Shown: one piece after another, positions 7,825 through 17,034 of the stretch
Position numbering within the stretch: the stretch's first letter is position 1
Layout of the letters: the number at the start of each line of letters is the position of its first letter
Assembly (NCBI GenBank): GCA_029931975.1
Contig: JAOZQY010000030.1
Span: 1-44,018 of the forward strand
Source of the DNA: Bacteroidales bacterium
Lineage (GTDB): Bacteria > Bacteroidota > Bacteroidia > Bacteroidales > GCA-2748055
Direction of reading: 5' to 3'
DNA length: 44,018 nucleotides
Program-made: the position numbers and the translations under genes
Notes under the pieces: model-generated
The model's database searches: none
Seen by the model: the letters and a program-made list of their open reading frames with translations, nothing else
Told to the model about the DNA's origin: nothing

Positions 7825-9450
7825 ATGAGCATGAAAATAAGAATGATCGCCATTTTGTTGCTGATATCACTGGGGACAGAGGCCCAGGAAATTGCCGATA
7901 GTGTATACTGGGTCTATTTCAAAGACAAGGCAGGGAACGGATACCAGACAGACCTGCCGGCTCAGTTTCTCTCCGATCGTTCGATAAACAGAAGGGCCAT
8001 GCAGGGATTGGCCGTAGATCAGACAGATCTGCCCGTAACAGCCTCCTATATTCAAGAGCTCAGGGATATGGGAGTGGAGATCAAATATATTTCCCGTTGG
8101 CTAAATGGGGTTGTTATGACCCCTTTGGATGAACTTACCTTTCAGGAGGTGCTGGATAAATCCTTCACCGATACCCTGCCATGGATTGCCGGGACGGACA
8201 ATCAGTTCTATCCTCAGAAAAGTGGAGAACCGAGATTCGACCAGCCCCTTGAGCCGGCTCCTGACTTCGATTATGGAGTGGCAAAAGAGCAGGTAACTTT
8301 GGTAAAAACTGAGCAACTGCACAAACTTGGCTATACCGGGAAAGGAGTCTGGATCGGGGTATTGGATGCCGGATTCTACAATGTGGATAGTCTTCCCTCC
8401 TTTGAAGCTCTTCTCGCGGAGGAAAGAATCCTGGGAACCCGGAACTACGTCAATGATATCCCCTTATTTCGTCAGAATTCAACACATGGTATGTATGTCT
8501 TATCCATCATGGCAGGTGAATGGAACGCAAATATGGTGGGAACCGCTCCACATGCCAGCTACCTGCTCTGCATGACTGAGAATCCGGATCAGGAGACCCG
8601 TATCGAGGAGATCGCGTGGATCGAAGCTGCGGAGCATGCTGACAGCCTGGGGGTGGATGTGATCAATACATCACTGGGTTATTCTGACTTCGATGGAGAA
8701 CTTTATGACTATAGCTACCGGGATATGGACGGACTTAGCTCCCATATCTCGAGGGCAGCATCACTGCTGGCATCAAGGGGAATGATCCTATGCAACAGTG
8801 CAGGCAATGAGGGAAACGATGCGTGGTTTTATATCACCGCACCGGCCGATGCTAGGGATATCCTTACAGTTGGAGCGGTGGATAGTACCGGGCTGATTGC
8901 AAACTTCAGTTCCAGAGGGCCCACCTTTGATGCACGCATCAAACCGGATGTCACCACCATGGGAAAGGCCACCGGCATACAGTACAAGAACGGGGGATTG
9001 GCCAGGGGAAACGGGACCTCTTTTTCTTCACCCGTAATGGCCGGATCCGTGGCATGCCTATGGCAAGCCTTCCCGGAACTGCCGGCCCTTGAAATGATTC
9101 ATATGATCCGGCAAAGTGGCGATCGGCATATGAACCCGGACGCCACCTATGGATTCGGAATCCCTAACATGTTACGTTCCTACCATGCCATTACCAGGGT
9201 ACCCGCTCGTTTTTCACCCGGTGAAATGGAAATCTGGCCTAACCCTGCCAGGGAAAGTGTGATGATCAGAATACCTGAAACAGGGAGGCAGGAAGTCAGT
9301 CTGTATGACCTGAGTGGAAGAATAGCTTATATGATACAAATGGAGCTGCCAGGTATGATGGAACTACCCGGAACCCTGGGTAGCGGCATCTACATCATTG
9401 AGATTCGTACTTCTGACTACTCCTATCGCAGCCGTTTAATCAAACAATAA
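7825..9450 (+). CDS. Subtilisin-like S8 serine protease with T9SS sorting domain
   Basis: Secreted protease, 541 residues from the ATG at 7825 (MSMKIRMIAILLLISLGTEA signal). The frame is open further upstream, but earlier starts would overlap the MORN gene. The catalytic triad is visible: Asp in WIGVLDAGFYNVDS, His in NSTHGMYVLS and Ser in GNGTSFSSPVMAGS, with the oxyanion Asn in CNSAGNEGN. An N-terminal region of about 110 residues (VYWVYFKDKAG...LSDRSINRRAMQ) resembles the I9-type propeptide region of related subtilases. The last ~75 residues (WPNPARESVMIRIPE, LYDLSGRI, GSGIYIIEIRT) form a type A C-terminal sorting domain, predicting type IX export and anchoring on the cell surface. Its stop overlaps the xseA start as TAATG. 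Confidence 0.93.
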   Translation: MSMKIRMIAILLLISLGTEAQEIADSVYWVYFKDKAGNGYQTDLPAQFLSDRSINRRAMQGLAVDQTDLPVTASYIQELRDMGVEIKYISRWLNGVVMTPLDELTFQEVLDKSFTDTLPWIAGTDNQFYPQKSGEPRFDQPLEPAPDFDYGVAKEQVTLVKTEQLHKLGYTGKGVWIGVLDAGFYNVDSLPSFEALLAEERILGTRNYVNDIPLFRQNSTHGMYVLSIMAGEWNANMVGTAPHASYLLCMTENPDQETRIEEIAWIEAAEHADSLGVDVINTSLGYSDFDGELYDYSYRDMDGLSSHISRAASLLASRGMILCNSAGNEGNDAWFYITAPADARDILTVGAVDSTGLIANFSSRGPTFDARIKPDVTTMGKATGIQYKNGGLARGNGTSFSSPVMAGSVACLWQAFPELPALEMIHMIRQSGDRHMNPDATYGFGIPNMLRSYHAITRVPARFSPGEMEIWPNPARESVMIRIPETGRQEVSLYDLSGRIAYMIQMELPGMMELPGTLGSGIYIIEIRTSDYSYRSRLIKQ

Positions 9451-10712
9451 TGCCAGAAGAATTCCGCTCCCTGTCAGAGTTGCTCGGACTGGTTAAAGGA
9501 GCAATAAAAAAAGAGCTTCCAGGACAATACTGGGTCATTGCCGAGATCATGGAACTCCGAGAAAACCGGCACTGCTACCTGGAACTCATTGAAAAAAACG
9601 AGGAAAATGACTCATTGGTGGCAAAGATCAGGGCCACCATCTGGGCCTCCCGTTATGGCATGCTCCGACCCTTTTTTGAAGCTTCTACCGGAACTGTACT
9701 AAAAAGCGGAATCAAGATTCTGTGTAAAGCTTCAGTTGAGTTTCATGCCCAGTACGGATTTAGCCTGAACATCACTGATATCGATCCTTCTTATACCCTG
9801 GGCGACCTGGCACGCAAGAAGCAGGAGGTGATCCTCCGCCTCCGTAGGGAAGGTGTTTTCGACATGAATAAAGAGCTGCCCTTTCCCCTTGTGCTCCAGC
9901 GCATTGCCGTGATTTCTTCAGAAACCGCAGCAGGTTATGGCGACTTCATGGATTCCCTTTTGAAGAACAGGCATGAATTTTCATTTCATACCACGCTGTT
10001 TCCGGCAGTTATGCAGGGAGATGAGGCTCCAGGGTCCATAAGCTCGGCCATGGAGCTTATTTATGAATCGGAATCCGAATACGATTGTGTGGTCATCATC
10101 AGGGGAGGCGGATCCAAAGCCGACCTGGAAAGTTTCAATCATTACGATCTGGCCTATTTCATTACCCAGTTTCCACTTCCTGTAATTACTGGAATCGGTC
10201 ATGAAAGAGATGAATCTGTTGCCGATATGGTGGCTAAACATGGCTTAAAGACACCCACTGCGGTCGCTGAGTTCCTGGTGGACCATCTGCTTGCTTTTGA
10301 ATTCAGACTCTCCGCTCTGCTCGACCGCCTCTCCTCCTCTGTCAAGAACAGGGTGCAGCACGAGTCTGCCCAGCTTCAAAGGTACCAGGGTGATGTGATG
10401 CACCTGAGCAGGGCCTTGCTGCAAAAACAAAGTGAACATCTCCTGCATACCGAACAGCACCTGCAAAGGGAGCTTGCCATGCACCTGGAAAAGCTTAGGG
10501 ATTATCTGAATCTGCTGGATAAACAAAGAGAACTGGTTGATCCTCAAAATATCCTGAAAAGAGGATATTCTATGACCCTCATGGAAGGGAAATCTCTCTT
10601 TTCAATCAAAGACATTAAACCGGGGAGCATTCTGGAAACAAGGCTCTACCAGGGAAGAATTATAAGCAAAGTTGAACACATCTCTGAAAACAATGGCAAA
10701 AGAGAAGATTAG
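9450..10712 (+). CDS. xseA: Exodeoxyribonuclease VII large subunit
   Basis: Catalytic subunit of the single-strand DNA exonuclease ExoVII used in mismatch repair and DNA damage processing. The 420-residue protein has an N-terminal OB fold (about 1-105, YWVIAEIMELRENRHCYLEL), the catalytic domain with VISSETAAGYGDFMDSL, the signature IIRGGGSKADLESFNHYDLA and GIGHERDESVADMVA..KTPTAVAEFL, then a long coiled-coil segment (about 275-360), and the C-terminal LKRGYSMTL segment. The start overlaps the protease stop by one base and the gene overlaps xseB by 20 bases, so translational coupling is likely. Confidence 0.95.
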   Translation: MPEEFRSLSELLGLVKGAIKKELPGQYWVIAEIMELRENRHCYLELIEKNEENDSLVAKIRATIWASRYGMLRPFFEASTGTVLKSGIKILCKASVEFHAQYGFSLNITDIDPSYTLGDLARKKQEVILRLRREGVFDMNKELPFPLVLQRIAVISSETAAGYGDFMDSLLKNRHEFSFHTTLFPAVMQGDEAPGSISSAMELIYESESEYDCVVIIRGGGSKADLESFNHYDLAYFITQFPLPVITGIGHERDESVADMVAKHGLKTPTAVAEFLVDHLLAFEFRLSALLDRLSSSVKNRVQHESAQLQRYQGDVMHLSRALLQKQSEHLLHTEQHLQRELAMHLEKLRDYLNLLDKQRELVDPQNILKRGYSMTLMEGKSLFSIKDIKPGSILETRLYQGRIISKVEHISENNGKRED

Positions 10713-10887
10713 TTACAGTGAGGCAGTTGCCGAAATAGAATCGATTCTTGAAAAAATCGAAGGAGGCAAGCTCGACGTGGATGAACTGACCGAGAAAGTG
10801 AACCGGGTTACAAAGCTGCTGAAGACCTGCCGCGACAGACTGCACAATACCGAGACCCAGATCAATAAGATACTGGAGGAAGGTTAG
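10693..10887 (+). CDS. xseB: Exodeoxyribonuclease VII small subunit
   Basis: A 64-residue helical protein (MAKEKISYSEAVAEIESILE, then KIEGGKLDVDELTEKVNRVTKL). The pairing of E-I-E-x-I-L-x-x-I-E-x-G with the later V-x-R-x-x-x-L is typical of XseB, which binds the coiled coil of XseA to complete ExoVII. I place the start at the ATG at 10693, 20 bases inside xseA, because the family begins at this point; an in-frame ATG at 10672 would add seven atypical residues. Last gene of the unit, 20 bases from the convergent hybrid kinase. Confidence 0.9.
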   Translation: MAKEKISYSEAVAEIESILEKIEGGKLDVDELTEKVNRVTKLLKTCRDRLHNTETQINKILEEG

Positions 10888-10907
10888 TGAGATCCAGGCA
10901 CCAGGTA

Positions 10908-13900
10908 CTATATATACAGGGCAAGCGTATCAAGAAGCTCGCTGACCTTAATGGGTTTTGAGAGGTAATTATCACAACCCGCATCGCGACTGATTTCTCT
11001 CTCCCCTGACATGGCATAGGCAGTCTGAGCAATGACAGGAAGTGTGGGACGCTCCTTTTTAATCTCCCTGGTACACTCATAGCCATTCTTTAAGGGCATA
11101 TTAATATCCATCAACACCAGGTCAATATCCTTATGTGCCCTGAACATTTCCATGGTTTCCTCCCCGTCCTTCGACCATAGGATCTCCACACCTGTATCTT
11201 TCAGAGCCTCAAAGAGAAAATAGTAGTTGGAATGATCATCTTCGGCTATTAGGATCTTCTTGTCCTCCCAGGATCTCAGGTTATTGGATGGTGTCCGGAG
11301 GGCAGCCTCATACTTCAGGGGAACCTCGTTCCGGGGCAGGATGAACCAGAATTCTGATCCCTCCCCCGACCTGGAATCTACCCCGATCCTTCCCCCCAGA
11401 ATCTCAGTAAGGTTCTTCGAAATAGCCAGTCCAAGTCCTGTCCCGCCATACAACTTGGTCTTGGTCTCGTGACCCTGCATAAAGCGGGCAAAGATTACTT
11501 TCTGTTTTTCATCACATATCCCTATTCCTGAATCTTTTACATAGAAATATATTCCCTCCGGGTGCTCCTTCAGTCCCAGGACGATCTCCCCTTCATCCGT
11601 AAATTTTACCGCATTGCTTAAGAGGTTAAGCAGTATCTGCTTCAGGCGGAATGGATCGGTATAGATGGCCAGTTCATTCAGGGGCCAGTCCCAGCTTAAA
11701 CGGATGGACAAATTCTCTTTCCCGGTCCGTCTGATATTCTGAATAAATATCAGGTGCAGCTCCTTGAAGAGCTCTTTGATAAAACACTCCGAAATATGCA
11801 CATTGACCTGTCCGGCCTCTATCTTGGCAATATCGATGATATCATCGATCAGTCGCATCAGGTCGTCAGCTCCCTGGTTGATCTGTGCAATGAAATCTCT
11901 GCGTTCTTCCGAACTCAGTTGTTCGTCTGATAATAGATCCGAAAATCCCACAATGGCATTCATGGGGGTCCTGATCTCATGCGACATGTTGGAGAGAAAT
12001 GCCGTCTTCAGTTTGTCTGATTCCTCAGCTTTAAACTTGGCTTCCAATATTTTACGCTCTGCCTCTTTTCGATCTGAAATATCCTTCAGGATTAGCACCA
12101 TGGATTCAGGGTTCCCATCACTGGCGTAGATGGCACCGGTAGAGACCTCGGCATCGAATGAGGTCCCGTCGGGACGAATTACCTGATACTCCAGGTTCTT
12201 TACATAACCATTTTTACAGGTTTCATAATAGTCCTTGATGGAGGTGCGCCAGTGCCTCTTATGGATAAAATGGAATATTTTCTTCCCTCGCACAAAGTCA
12301 GCCTCCACATTAAAGGTCTCCAAAAACGCAGTGTTAAAATCAAGAATCCGGGCACCAGGATCCACTACGATCATGGGGTCTGGGAAGGATTCAAAAACCC
12401 GTCGTTGCCGCTCCTGATTTAGCATGATCTGGTCCTGGTGTGTGCGCCTGTCAATGGCCAGGGCAATCTGGTCGCTTGCAAATTCCAGTAACTCGACATC
12501 CGATTGATTATAGATCGTATCCTCTGTATAGGACTGAACTGCAAACACCCCAATAGTTTTTCCCTCATGTTTTAAGGGAACCCCCAGCCAGCTTACACAG
12601 GGTGCTCCTACTGGTTCAATTTCGCCTTCCTGGGTCAGCTCATGTTCCCTCCGGATATCAACCAGCTGGGCCTTACCGGTCCTGATTACAAAACTGGTTA
12701 GTGTTTTCCTGGCCGGAAACTCTGTAAATGCATCTTTCTCATCCTCCATAAAAGGAAGAGTGAGTGTATCTGAATCTTCGTTATAGAGAGCCAGGAAACA
12801 GTTGGTGGTATCCACCACCCTGCCCAGGGACTCCCTGATCATTCCATAGAGCTCATCCAGAGTATGTGTACTGTTCACCGCATTGGAGATATCAAAGAGC
12901 ACCTGCCTGACCTGCTCACCCTTCTTTCGTTCATCAATATCCTCATGGATCCCTGTAAGACGGGTGGTATTGCCTTGTTCATCAAAGCTCACTGCCTTCC
13001 CCATACTTCTGATCCATAAATAGGAACCATTCTTATGCTTCAGTCGAAACTCAATCTCAAAAGAACTTTCCCGGTTCTTAATTGCTCCCTGAACCATAGC
13101 CATGGAACTTTCCCTGTCATCGGTATGCTGAAGGGAGGTCCATGTGTTAAACTCCTGCGGGAATTCGTCCGGACCATAGCCCAGCATGGAGAACCAGATG
13201 GGAGAAAAATACACCTCATCAGTCACAAGATTCCAGTCCCACAATCCCAGATTGGTTGCTGAAAGCGCCAGATTCAAGCGCTCCTCGCTTCTACTGAGCG
13301 CATCCTGCGATCTCATGGTATCTGAAATATCCCTGGCCACAGCTATGACCGAATCGATGGCTTCAGAAGGACCTATCTCGGGAAAAAGCCTCCATTCGAA
13401 GGCGGTTTCCTTTCCGGCCATATCTAATTCAAATACAATGGTTTGAGATTTTCCGCTCCTGAACACTTCATCAAGGGCCTCCTCCCACTTCTTCACCAGC
13501 TCTTCGGAAAAGATGCCCATTTCGCGAGGACTCTTGTTCATAAACTTTTCCAGGGGAATGCCGGTCTGGGACTCCACAACGCTGTTCACATAAAGATGCC
13601 TGAGGTTCCGGTCGAAATACATGATCAGATCAGGAGAATTTTCGGCCAGAGCCCTGAAGTGTTCCTGCGATTCGATCAGGGACTTCTCCAAGTTCTTCTG
13701 ATCGTCAATATTCCTGACTACCAACAAGATAAAGGGCTTGCTGTCAATCTTAACAACAGATATTGAATTAAGGGTCCAGAACTTTTCTCCGGATTTTTTA
13801 ACATTTCGCCACTCAAATGTTTTTGACTTCCCCTTAAAAGCTTTATCAATATATTCCCTTGCTCGATCAACGGTATAGCCCTCATCAGCAGCTGAGTAGA

Positions 13901-14471
13901 GATCCAAATCCAAAGAGTCCATGTCCTGGTCCGACAATCCAAACAACTCAAGAACCCGGGGATTATAATCACTGATCTTCCTGGTTTCAAAGTCGAAAAG
14001 GAGGATGCCATCATGCACTGCATTAAAAATGGACATATACCTGTCCCTCGATTCCCTCAATGCCTGCTCTGCTACCTTTCGCTGCTTGAAAACGCTGGCA
14101 TACTTTTGGGAAGAATAAACCGAAGGAACCAGCTTGTACAATTGCTCTTTCTGCACAAAGTCCCATACACCAGCCTTCAGGGTTTCAGCGGCCCTTCGGA
14201 CATTTTTCTCACCCACCAGGAAAATGAGTGGTATATCTGATAGGTAGGGTGCCATCACCTCCTCGATCATCATTCGTTGATGATCGGGCAGGTCAAAATC
14301 AGCAATGACTAAATCGGGAGGATCATCTCTTAATTTCTTTTTTATCTGTTCACGCTCCTGGCACAGGCAATGTTGCACATCAAATTTTCCCTCTTTCAGG
14401 GTTGTCAGTACATCATCACTCACATGAGCGTCCAGGGACCAAAAACAGGCATTTAGTTTCAAACCGGACAT
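10908..14471 (-). CDS. Soluble hybrid histidine kinase (REC-PAS3-GAF-PAS-HisKA-HATPase-REC)
   Basis: A 1187-residue sensor kinase with no membrane segment. Order: an N-terminal receiver-like domain (~8-125, Asp58 in VIADFD), PAS domains (~145-260, ~270-390, ~397-515), a GAF domain (~522-675), a fourth PAS (~692-805), HisKA with the phospho-His in FLSNMSHEIRTPMNAIVGFS (His831), HATPase_c (~940-1047; LLSNAVKFTDEGE, GGTGLGLAI) and a C-terminal receiver (~1072-1185; Asp1122 in LVLMDINMP, Lys1172 in YLSKP). Input is likely cytoplasmic small molecules or redox state. The N-terminal receiver could let another kinase act on it. No output response regulator is adjacent, so partners are unknown. Confidence 0.92.
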   Translation of the reverse strand: MSGLKLNACFWSLDAHVSDDVLTTLKEGKFDVQHCLCQEREQIKKKLRDDPPDLVIADFDLPDHQRMMIEEVMAPYLSDIPLIFLVGEKNVRRAAETLKAGVWDFVQKEQLYKLVPSVYSSQKYASVFKQRKVAEQALRESRDRYMSIFNAVHDGILLFDFETRKISDYNPRVLELFGLSDQDMDSLDLDLYSAADEGYTVDRAREYIDKAFKGKSKTFEWRNVKKSGEKFWTLNSISVVKIDSKPFILLVVRNIDDQKNLEKSLIESQEHFRALAENSPDLIMYFDRNLRHLYVNSVVESQTGIPLEKFMNKSPREMGIFSEELVKKWEEALDEVFRSGKSQTIVFELDMAGKETAFEWRLFPEIGPSEAIDSVIAVARDISDTMRSQDALSRSEERLNLALSATNLGLWDWNLVTDEVYFSPIWFSMLGYGPDEFPQEFNTWTSLQHTDDRESSMAMVQGAIKNRESSFEIEFRLKHKNGSYLWIRSMGKAVSFDEQGNTTRLTGIHEDIDERKKGEQVRQVLFDISNAVNSTHTLDELYGMIRESLGRVVDTTNCFLALYNEDSDTLTLPFMEDEKDAFTEFPARKTLTSFVIRTGKAQLVDIRREHELTQEGEIEPVGAPCVSWLGVPLKHEGKTIGVFAVQSYTEDTIYNQSDVELLEFASDQIALAIDRRTHQDQIMLNQERQRRVFESFPDPMIVVDPGARILDFNTAFLETFNVEADFVRGKKIFHFIHKRHWRTSIKDYYETCKNGYVKNLEYQVIRPDGTSFDAEVSTGAIYASDGNPESMVLILKDISDRKEAERKILEAKFKAEESDKLKTAFLSNMSHEIRTPMNAIVGFSDLLSDEQLSSEERRDFIAQINQGADDLMRLIDDIIDIAKIEAGQVNVHISECFIKELFKELHLIFIQNIRRTGKENLSIRLSWDWPLNELAIYTDPFRLKQILLNLLSNAVKFTDEGEIVLGLKEHPEGIYFYVKDSGIGICDEKQKVIFARFMQGHETKTKLYGGTGLGLAISKNLTEILGGRIGVDSRSGEGSEFWFILPRNEVPLKYEAALRTPSNNLRSWEDKKILIAEDDHSNYYFLFEALKDTGVEILWSKDGEETMEMFRAHKDIDLVLMDINMPLKNGYECTREIKKERPTLPVIAQTAYAMSGEREISRDAGCDNYLSKPIKVSELLDTLALYI

Positions 14472-14566
14472 CAGCTTATGTTCATTCCATGGTTAATGTT
14501 TGAAAAGTAGCTAAAAATTATTGAAACTCAATGATTTTAAATGCAATGAAATCAACTATTAGATTG

Positions 14567-14574
14567 TATTTTTG
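14567..14574 (+). promoter_or_regulatory. Bacteroidota -7 box (TATTTTTG) for the CCA-adding enzyme
   Basis: Exact TAnnTTTG 16 bases before the ATG at 14591 and 7 bases before an ATG at 14582. It lies downstream of the first in-frame ATG (14531), so it argues for one of the later starts. No clear -33 element. Confidence 0.5.
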
Positions 14575-14590
14575 TGGCAGAATGATCGAT

Positions 14591-16066
14591 ATGAACCTTT
14601 CAGACCACCTACATCACAAAGTCTTTCAGATTATTGCATCGCAAGCCACAGAAGCGGGTACCCCTGCCTATGTGATTGGAGGGTTTGTTCGCGACCTTCT
14701 TACATCAGGGGCAGACAACACACCAAAGGATATTGATATCGTGGTCCTTGGAAGCGGAATTGAGATGGCCCAAAAAGTGAAGTACACTATTAATGAGGAT
14801 GTCCCGCTCTCTGTATTTCGGAATTTTGGGACTGCCATGTTAAAATGGGGAGATACTGAAATTGAATTTGTGGGCGCCAGAAAGGAATCCTACAGGCGCG
14901 ATTCCAGGAAACCCATTGTGGAGAACGGGAGCCTTGAGGATGATCAGAACCGGCGCGACTTCACAATCAATGCCCTGGCGATCTCCCTGAATCAGGATAA
15001 TTTTGGAGAGCTACTGGATCCTTTCGAAGGACTCAAACACCTGGAAAAGAAGCTAATTACCACCCCTCTCGAACCGGGAAAGACATTTTCAGATGATCCC
15101 CTGAGGATGTTACGGGGGATTCGTTTTGCCACCAGGCTCGGATTTAGTATCGAAACCGAAACGCTGAATGCGATGTTTCAATATCGCGATCGGATCACCA
15201 TTGTTTCCCAGGAACGGATTAGCGATGAACTCAACAAGATTATCGAAACTGAACAACCGGGTAAAGGCTTTCTGCTGCTGGATCAGACCGGCTTGCTTGA
15301 ACTAATCTTTCCCGAACTGCATCAGATGAAGGGTGTGGAAGAAATCAATGAGCAGCATCATAAAGACAACTTTCTCCATACCCTGGAAGTTCTTGATAAC
15401 ATTGCCCTGAAGACAGATGACCTGTGGCTCAGGTGGGCCGCACTACTCCATGATATTGCCAAGCCCCTCACAAAGAAGTATGAAGAAGGTATCGGATGGA
15501 CTTTTCATGCACATGAGTTTGTCGGGGCCAAAATGATCCCGGGCATATTCAGAAAACTGAAACTGCCACTCAACGAAAAGATGAAATATGTGCAAAAACT
15601 GGTTCAACTACATCTCCGCCCCATTATTCTGTCGCAGGAGATCGTCACCGATTCGGCCATCAGGCGACTGATTTTCGATGCCGGGGAGGACCTGGAGGAT
15701 CTTATGACTCTCTGCGAAGCTGATATAACCTCGAAGAATCCCAGGACAGTAAAGCGGCACCTGAGGAATTTCCAGATTGTCAGAGAAAAGATCAATGAAC
15801 TGGAAGAGCGGGATTCCATCCGCAACTTCCAGCCACCCATATCGGGCGATGTTATTCAAAAAGTATTCGGCATCCCACCATCACGTCAGGTAGGCGATAT
15901 TAAAAAGGTCATCAAGGAAGCCATACTCGATGGTGAAATCCCTAATACATATGAAGCTGCCTATCAACTTATGCTAGAGGAGGGCCTGGCGATGGGCCTC
16001 ACTGTCCACCAGGAACTGAAGAGCGAGAAGAATACAGATTTACCAACAGCGGCAGATGATCGCTAA
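14591..16066 (+). CDS. cca: CCA tRNA nucleotidyltransferase with HD domain
   Basis: Adds or repairs the 3' CCA end of tRNAs. From the ATG at 14591 it is 491 residues (MNLSDHLHHKVFQIIA). The frame extends 20 codons upstream to 14531, but a promoter box falls inside that extension. Visible motifs: class II nucleotidyltransferase core VIGGFVRDLL with PKDIDIVVLG (metal-binding Asp pair), RRDFTINALAI (motif C), DPLRMLRGIRFATRLGF (motif D), and an HD-domain segment WAALLHDIAKP with HAHEFVGAKM. The HD domain suggests an added phosphohydrolase activity, as in other bacterial CCA enzymes. The tRNA gene at the right edge lacks an encoded CCA, consistent with this enzyme being required. Confidence 0.93.
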   Translation: MNLSDHLHHKVFQIIASQATEAGTPAYVIGGFVRDLLTSGADNTPKDIDIVVLGSGIEMAQKVKYTINEDVPLSVFRNFGTAMLKWGDTEIEFVGARKESYRRDSRKPIVENGSLEDDQNRRDFTINALAISLNQDNFGELLDPFEGLKHLEKKLITTPLEPGKTFSDDPLRMLRGIRFATRLGFSIETETLNAMFQYRDRITIVSQERISDELNKIIETEQPGKGFLLLDQTGLLELIFPELHQMKGVEEINEQHHKDNFLHTLEVLDNIALKTDDLWLRWAALLHDIAKPLTKKYEEGIGWTFHAHEFVGAKMIPGIFRKLKLPLNEKMKYVQKLVQLHLRPIILSQEIVTDSAIRRLIFDAGEDLEDLMTLCEADITSKNPRTVKRHLRNFQIVREKINELEERDSIRNFQPPISGDVIQKVFGIPPSRQVGDIKKVIKEAILDGEIPNTYEAAYQLMLEEGLAMGLTVHQELKSEKNTDLPTAADDR

Positions 16067-17000
16067 TCCCTCCCTTATACAGATAGCCCTCATAGCATCG
16101 TCTGGGTTTTTGCCCCCCAAATTGCAGATCTTCGGTCAACAGGGGGGAGATCTGAAGCGTAGCAACATGAACTCTGTATCGCTGCATCTTACCTGTTAGC
16201 AGGATTTGATCAATGGAACTCCATCTGCCCCTGTATTTATAAGTACCGCTCCCCCCTGACGACTTCAGTGAAGAAAGCACTTCATCCCCAAACTGAGCAT
16301 TTCTTAATGGCTCCAGGGAATAGCCCTCATAGCTTTCATTGAAATCGCCAGCTGCCATAAACAAGATCCTGCTCCTCTCATTATAAACCGAATCCATCAA
16401 GTCTGCCAGTTGCTCCGCCTGCATCCTCCTTAGCAAAGCTGATGCGCCTGCACCTCTATATTTGGAGATCAGGTGAACCAGGAAGATATCCATGGTATCA
16501 CCAGCCAGCCGGAAGCATAGATGCATGATATCACGGGTAGCAGAAACCGGGGCTCTGAAAGCAAAATACTCCCATTGAATAAGATCAATGCTCCCGCTAC
16601 GGAAGAGGCAGGCCACATCCATTCCGCGATGGTCGTGTCCCTCCTTGTGGAGGTAGCTGTACTGGTAAGGGGCCAGGATGGGATGAGCACTCAGATCTTC
16701 CAGCACCCGGGCACTCTCCACCTCGCAAAGACCCACCAGATCGGGAGGCACGCCCCCTCCCGATGCAATGATCACCTTGGCCAGAGCGGTAAGCTTCGCC
16801 TGGTACCTGAACCAGGTCCAGTGACGCAGTCCTTCAGGGGTAAACTCATCATCTCCCGGAAGAGAGTCATTTTCAGGGTAAAACAGATTCTCAACATTAT
16901 ACCACATAAAACAGAAATCACTCCCTATACCGGCCTGGGCCCGCAGGGACGTAAAGGCATGGATGCACAGTAAGAGCATGCACAAACGACTTAGGTTCAT
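15999..17000 (-). CDS. Secreted endonuclease/exonuclease/phosphatase-family protein
   Basis: A 333-residue protein with a signal peptide (MNLSRLCMLLLCIHAFTSLRAQA) and the EEP (DNase I-like) fold. Key points are FMWYNVENLF, VGLCEVES (metal-binding Glu), GMDVACLF, AAGDFNES (catalytic Asp/Asn), RWSSIDQILL and GGISDHLPLL (catalytic Asp-His). It is expected to hydrolyse phosphodiester or phosphate bonds outside the cytoplasm; the substrate (DNA, RNA, lipid or sugar phosphate) is not determined. Its 3' end overlaps the CCA gene by 68 bases, the longest overlap here. The final residues (LYSSRSSVPGGQ) after the conserved SDHLP strand are non-conserved. Confidence 0.87.
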   Translation of the reverse strand: MNLSRLCMLLLCIHAFTSLRAQAGIGSDFCFMWYNVENLFYPENDSLPGDDEFTPEGLRHWTWFRYQAKLTALAKVIIASGGGVPPDLVGLCEVESARVLEDLSAHPILAPYQYSYLHKEGHDHRGMDVACLFRSGSIDLIQWEYFAFRAPVSATRDIMHLCFRLAGDTMDIFLVHLISKYRGAGASALLRRMQAEQLADLMDSVYNERSRILFMAAGDFNESYEGYSLEPLRNAQFGDEVLSSLKSSGGSGTYKYRGRWSSIDQILLTGKMQRYRVHVATLQISPLLTEDLQFGGQKPRRCYEGYLYKGGISDHLPLLVNLYSSRSSVPGGQ

Positions 17001-17034
17001 ATGTTATGGATGTAGGAAATCTTAAAGGATCAGC

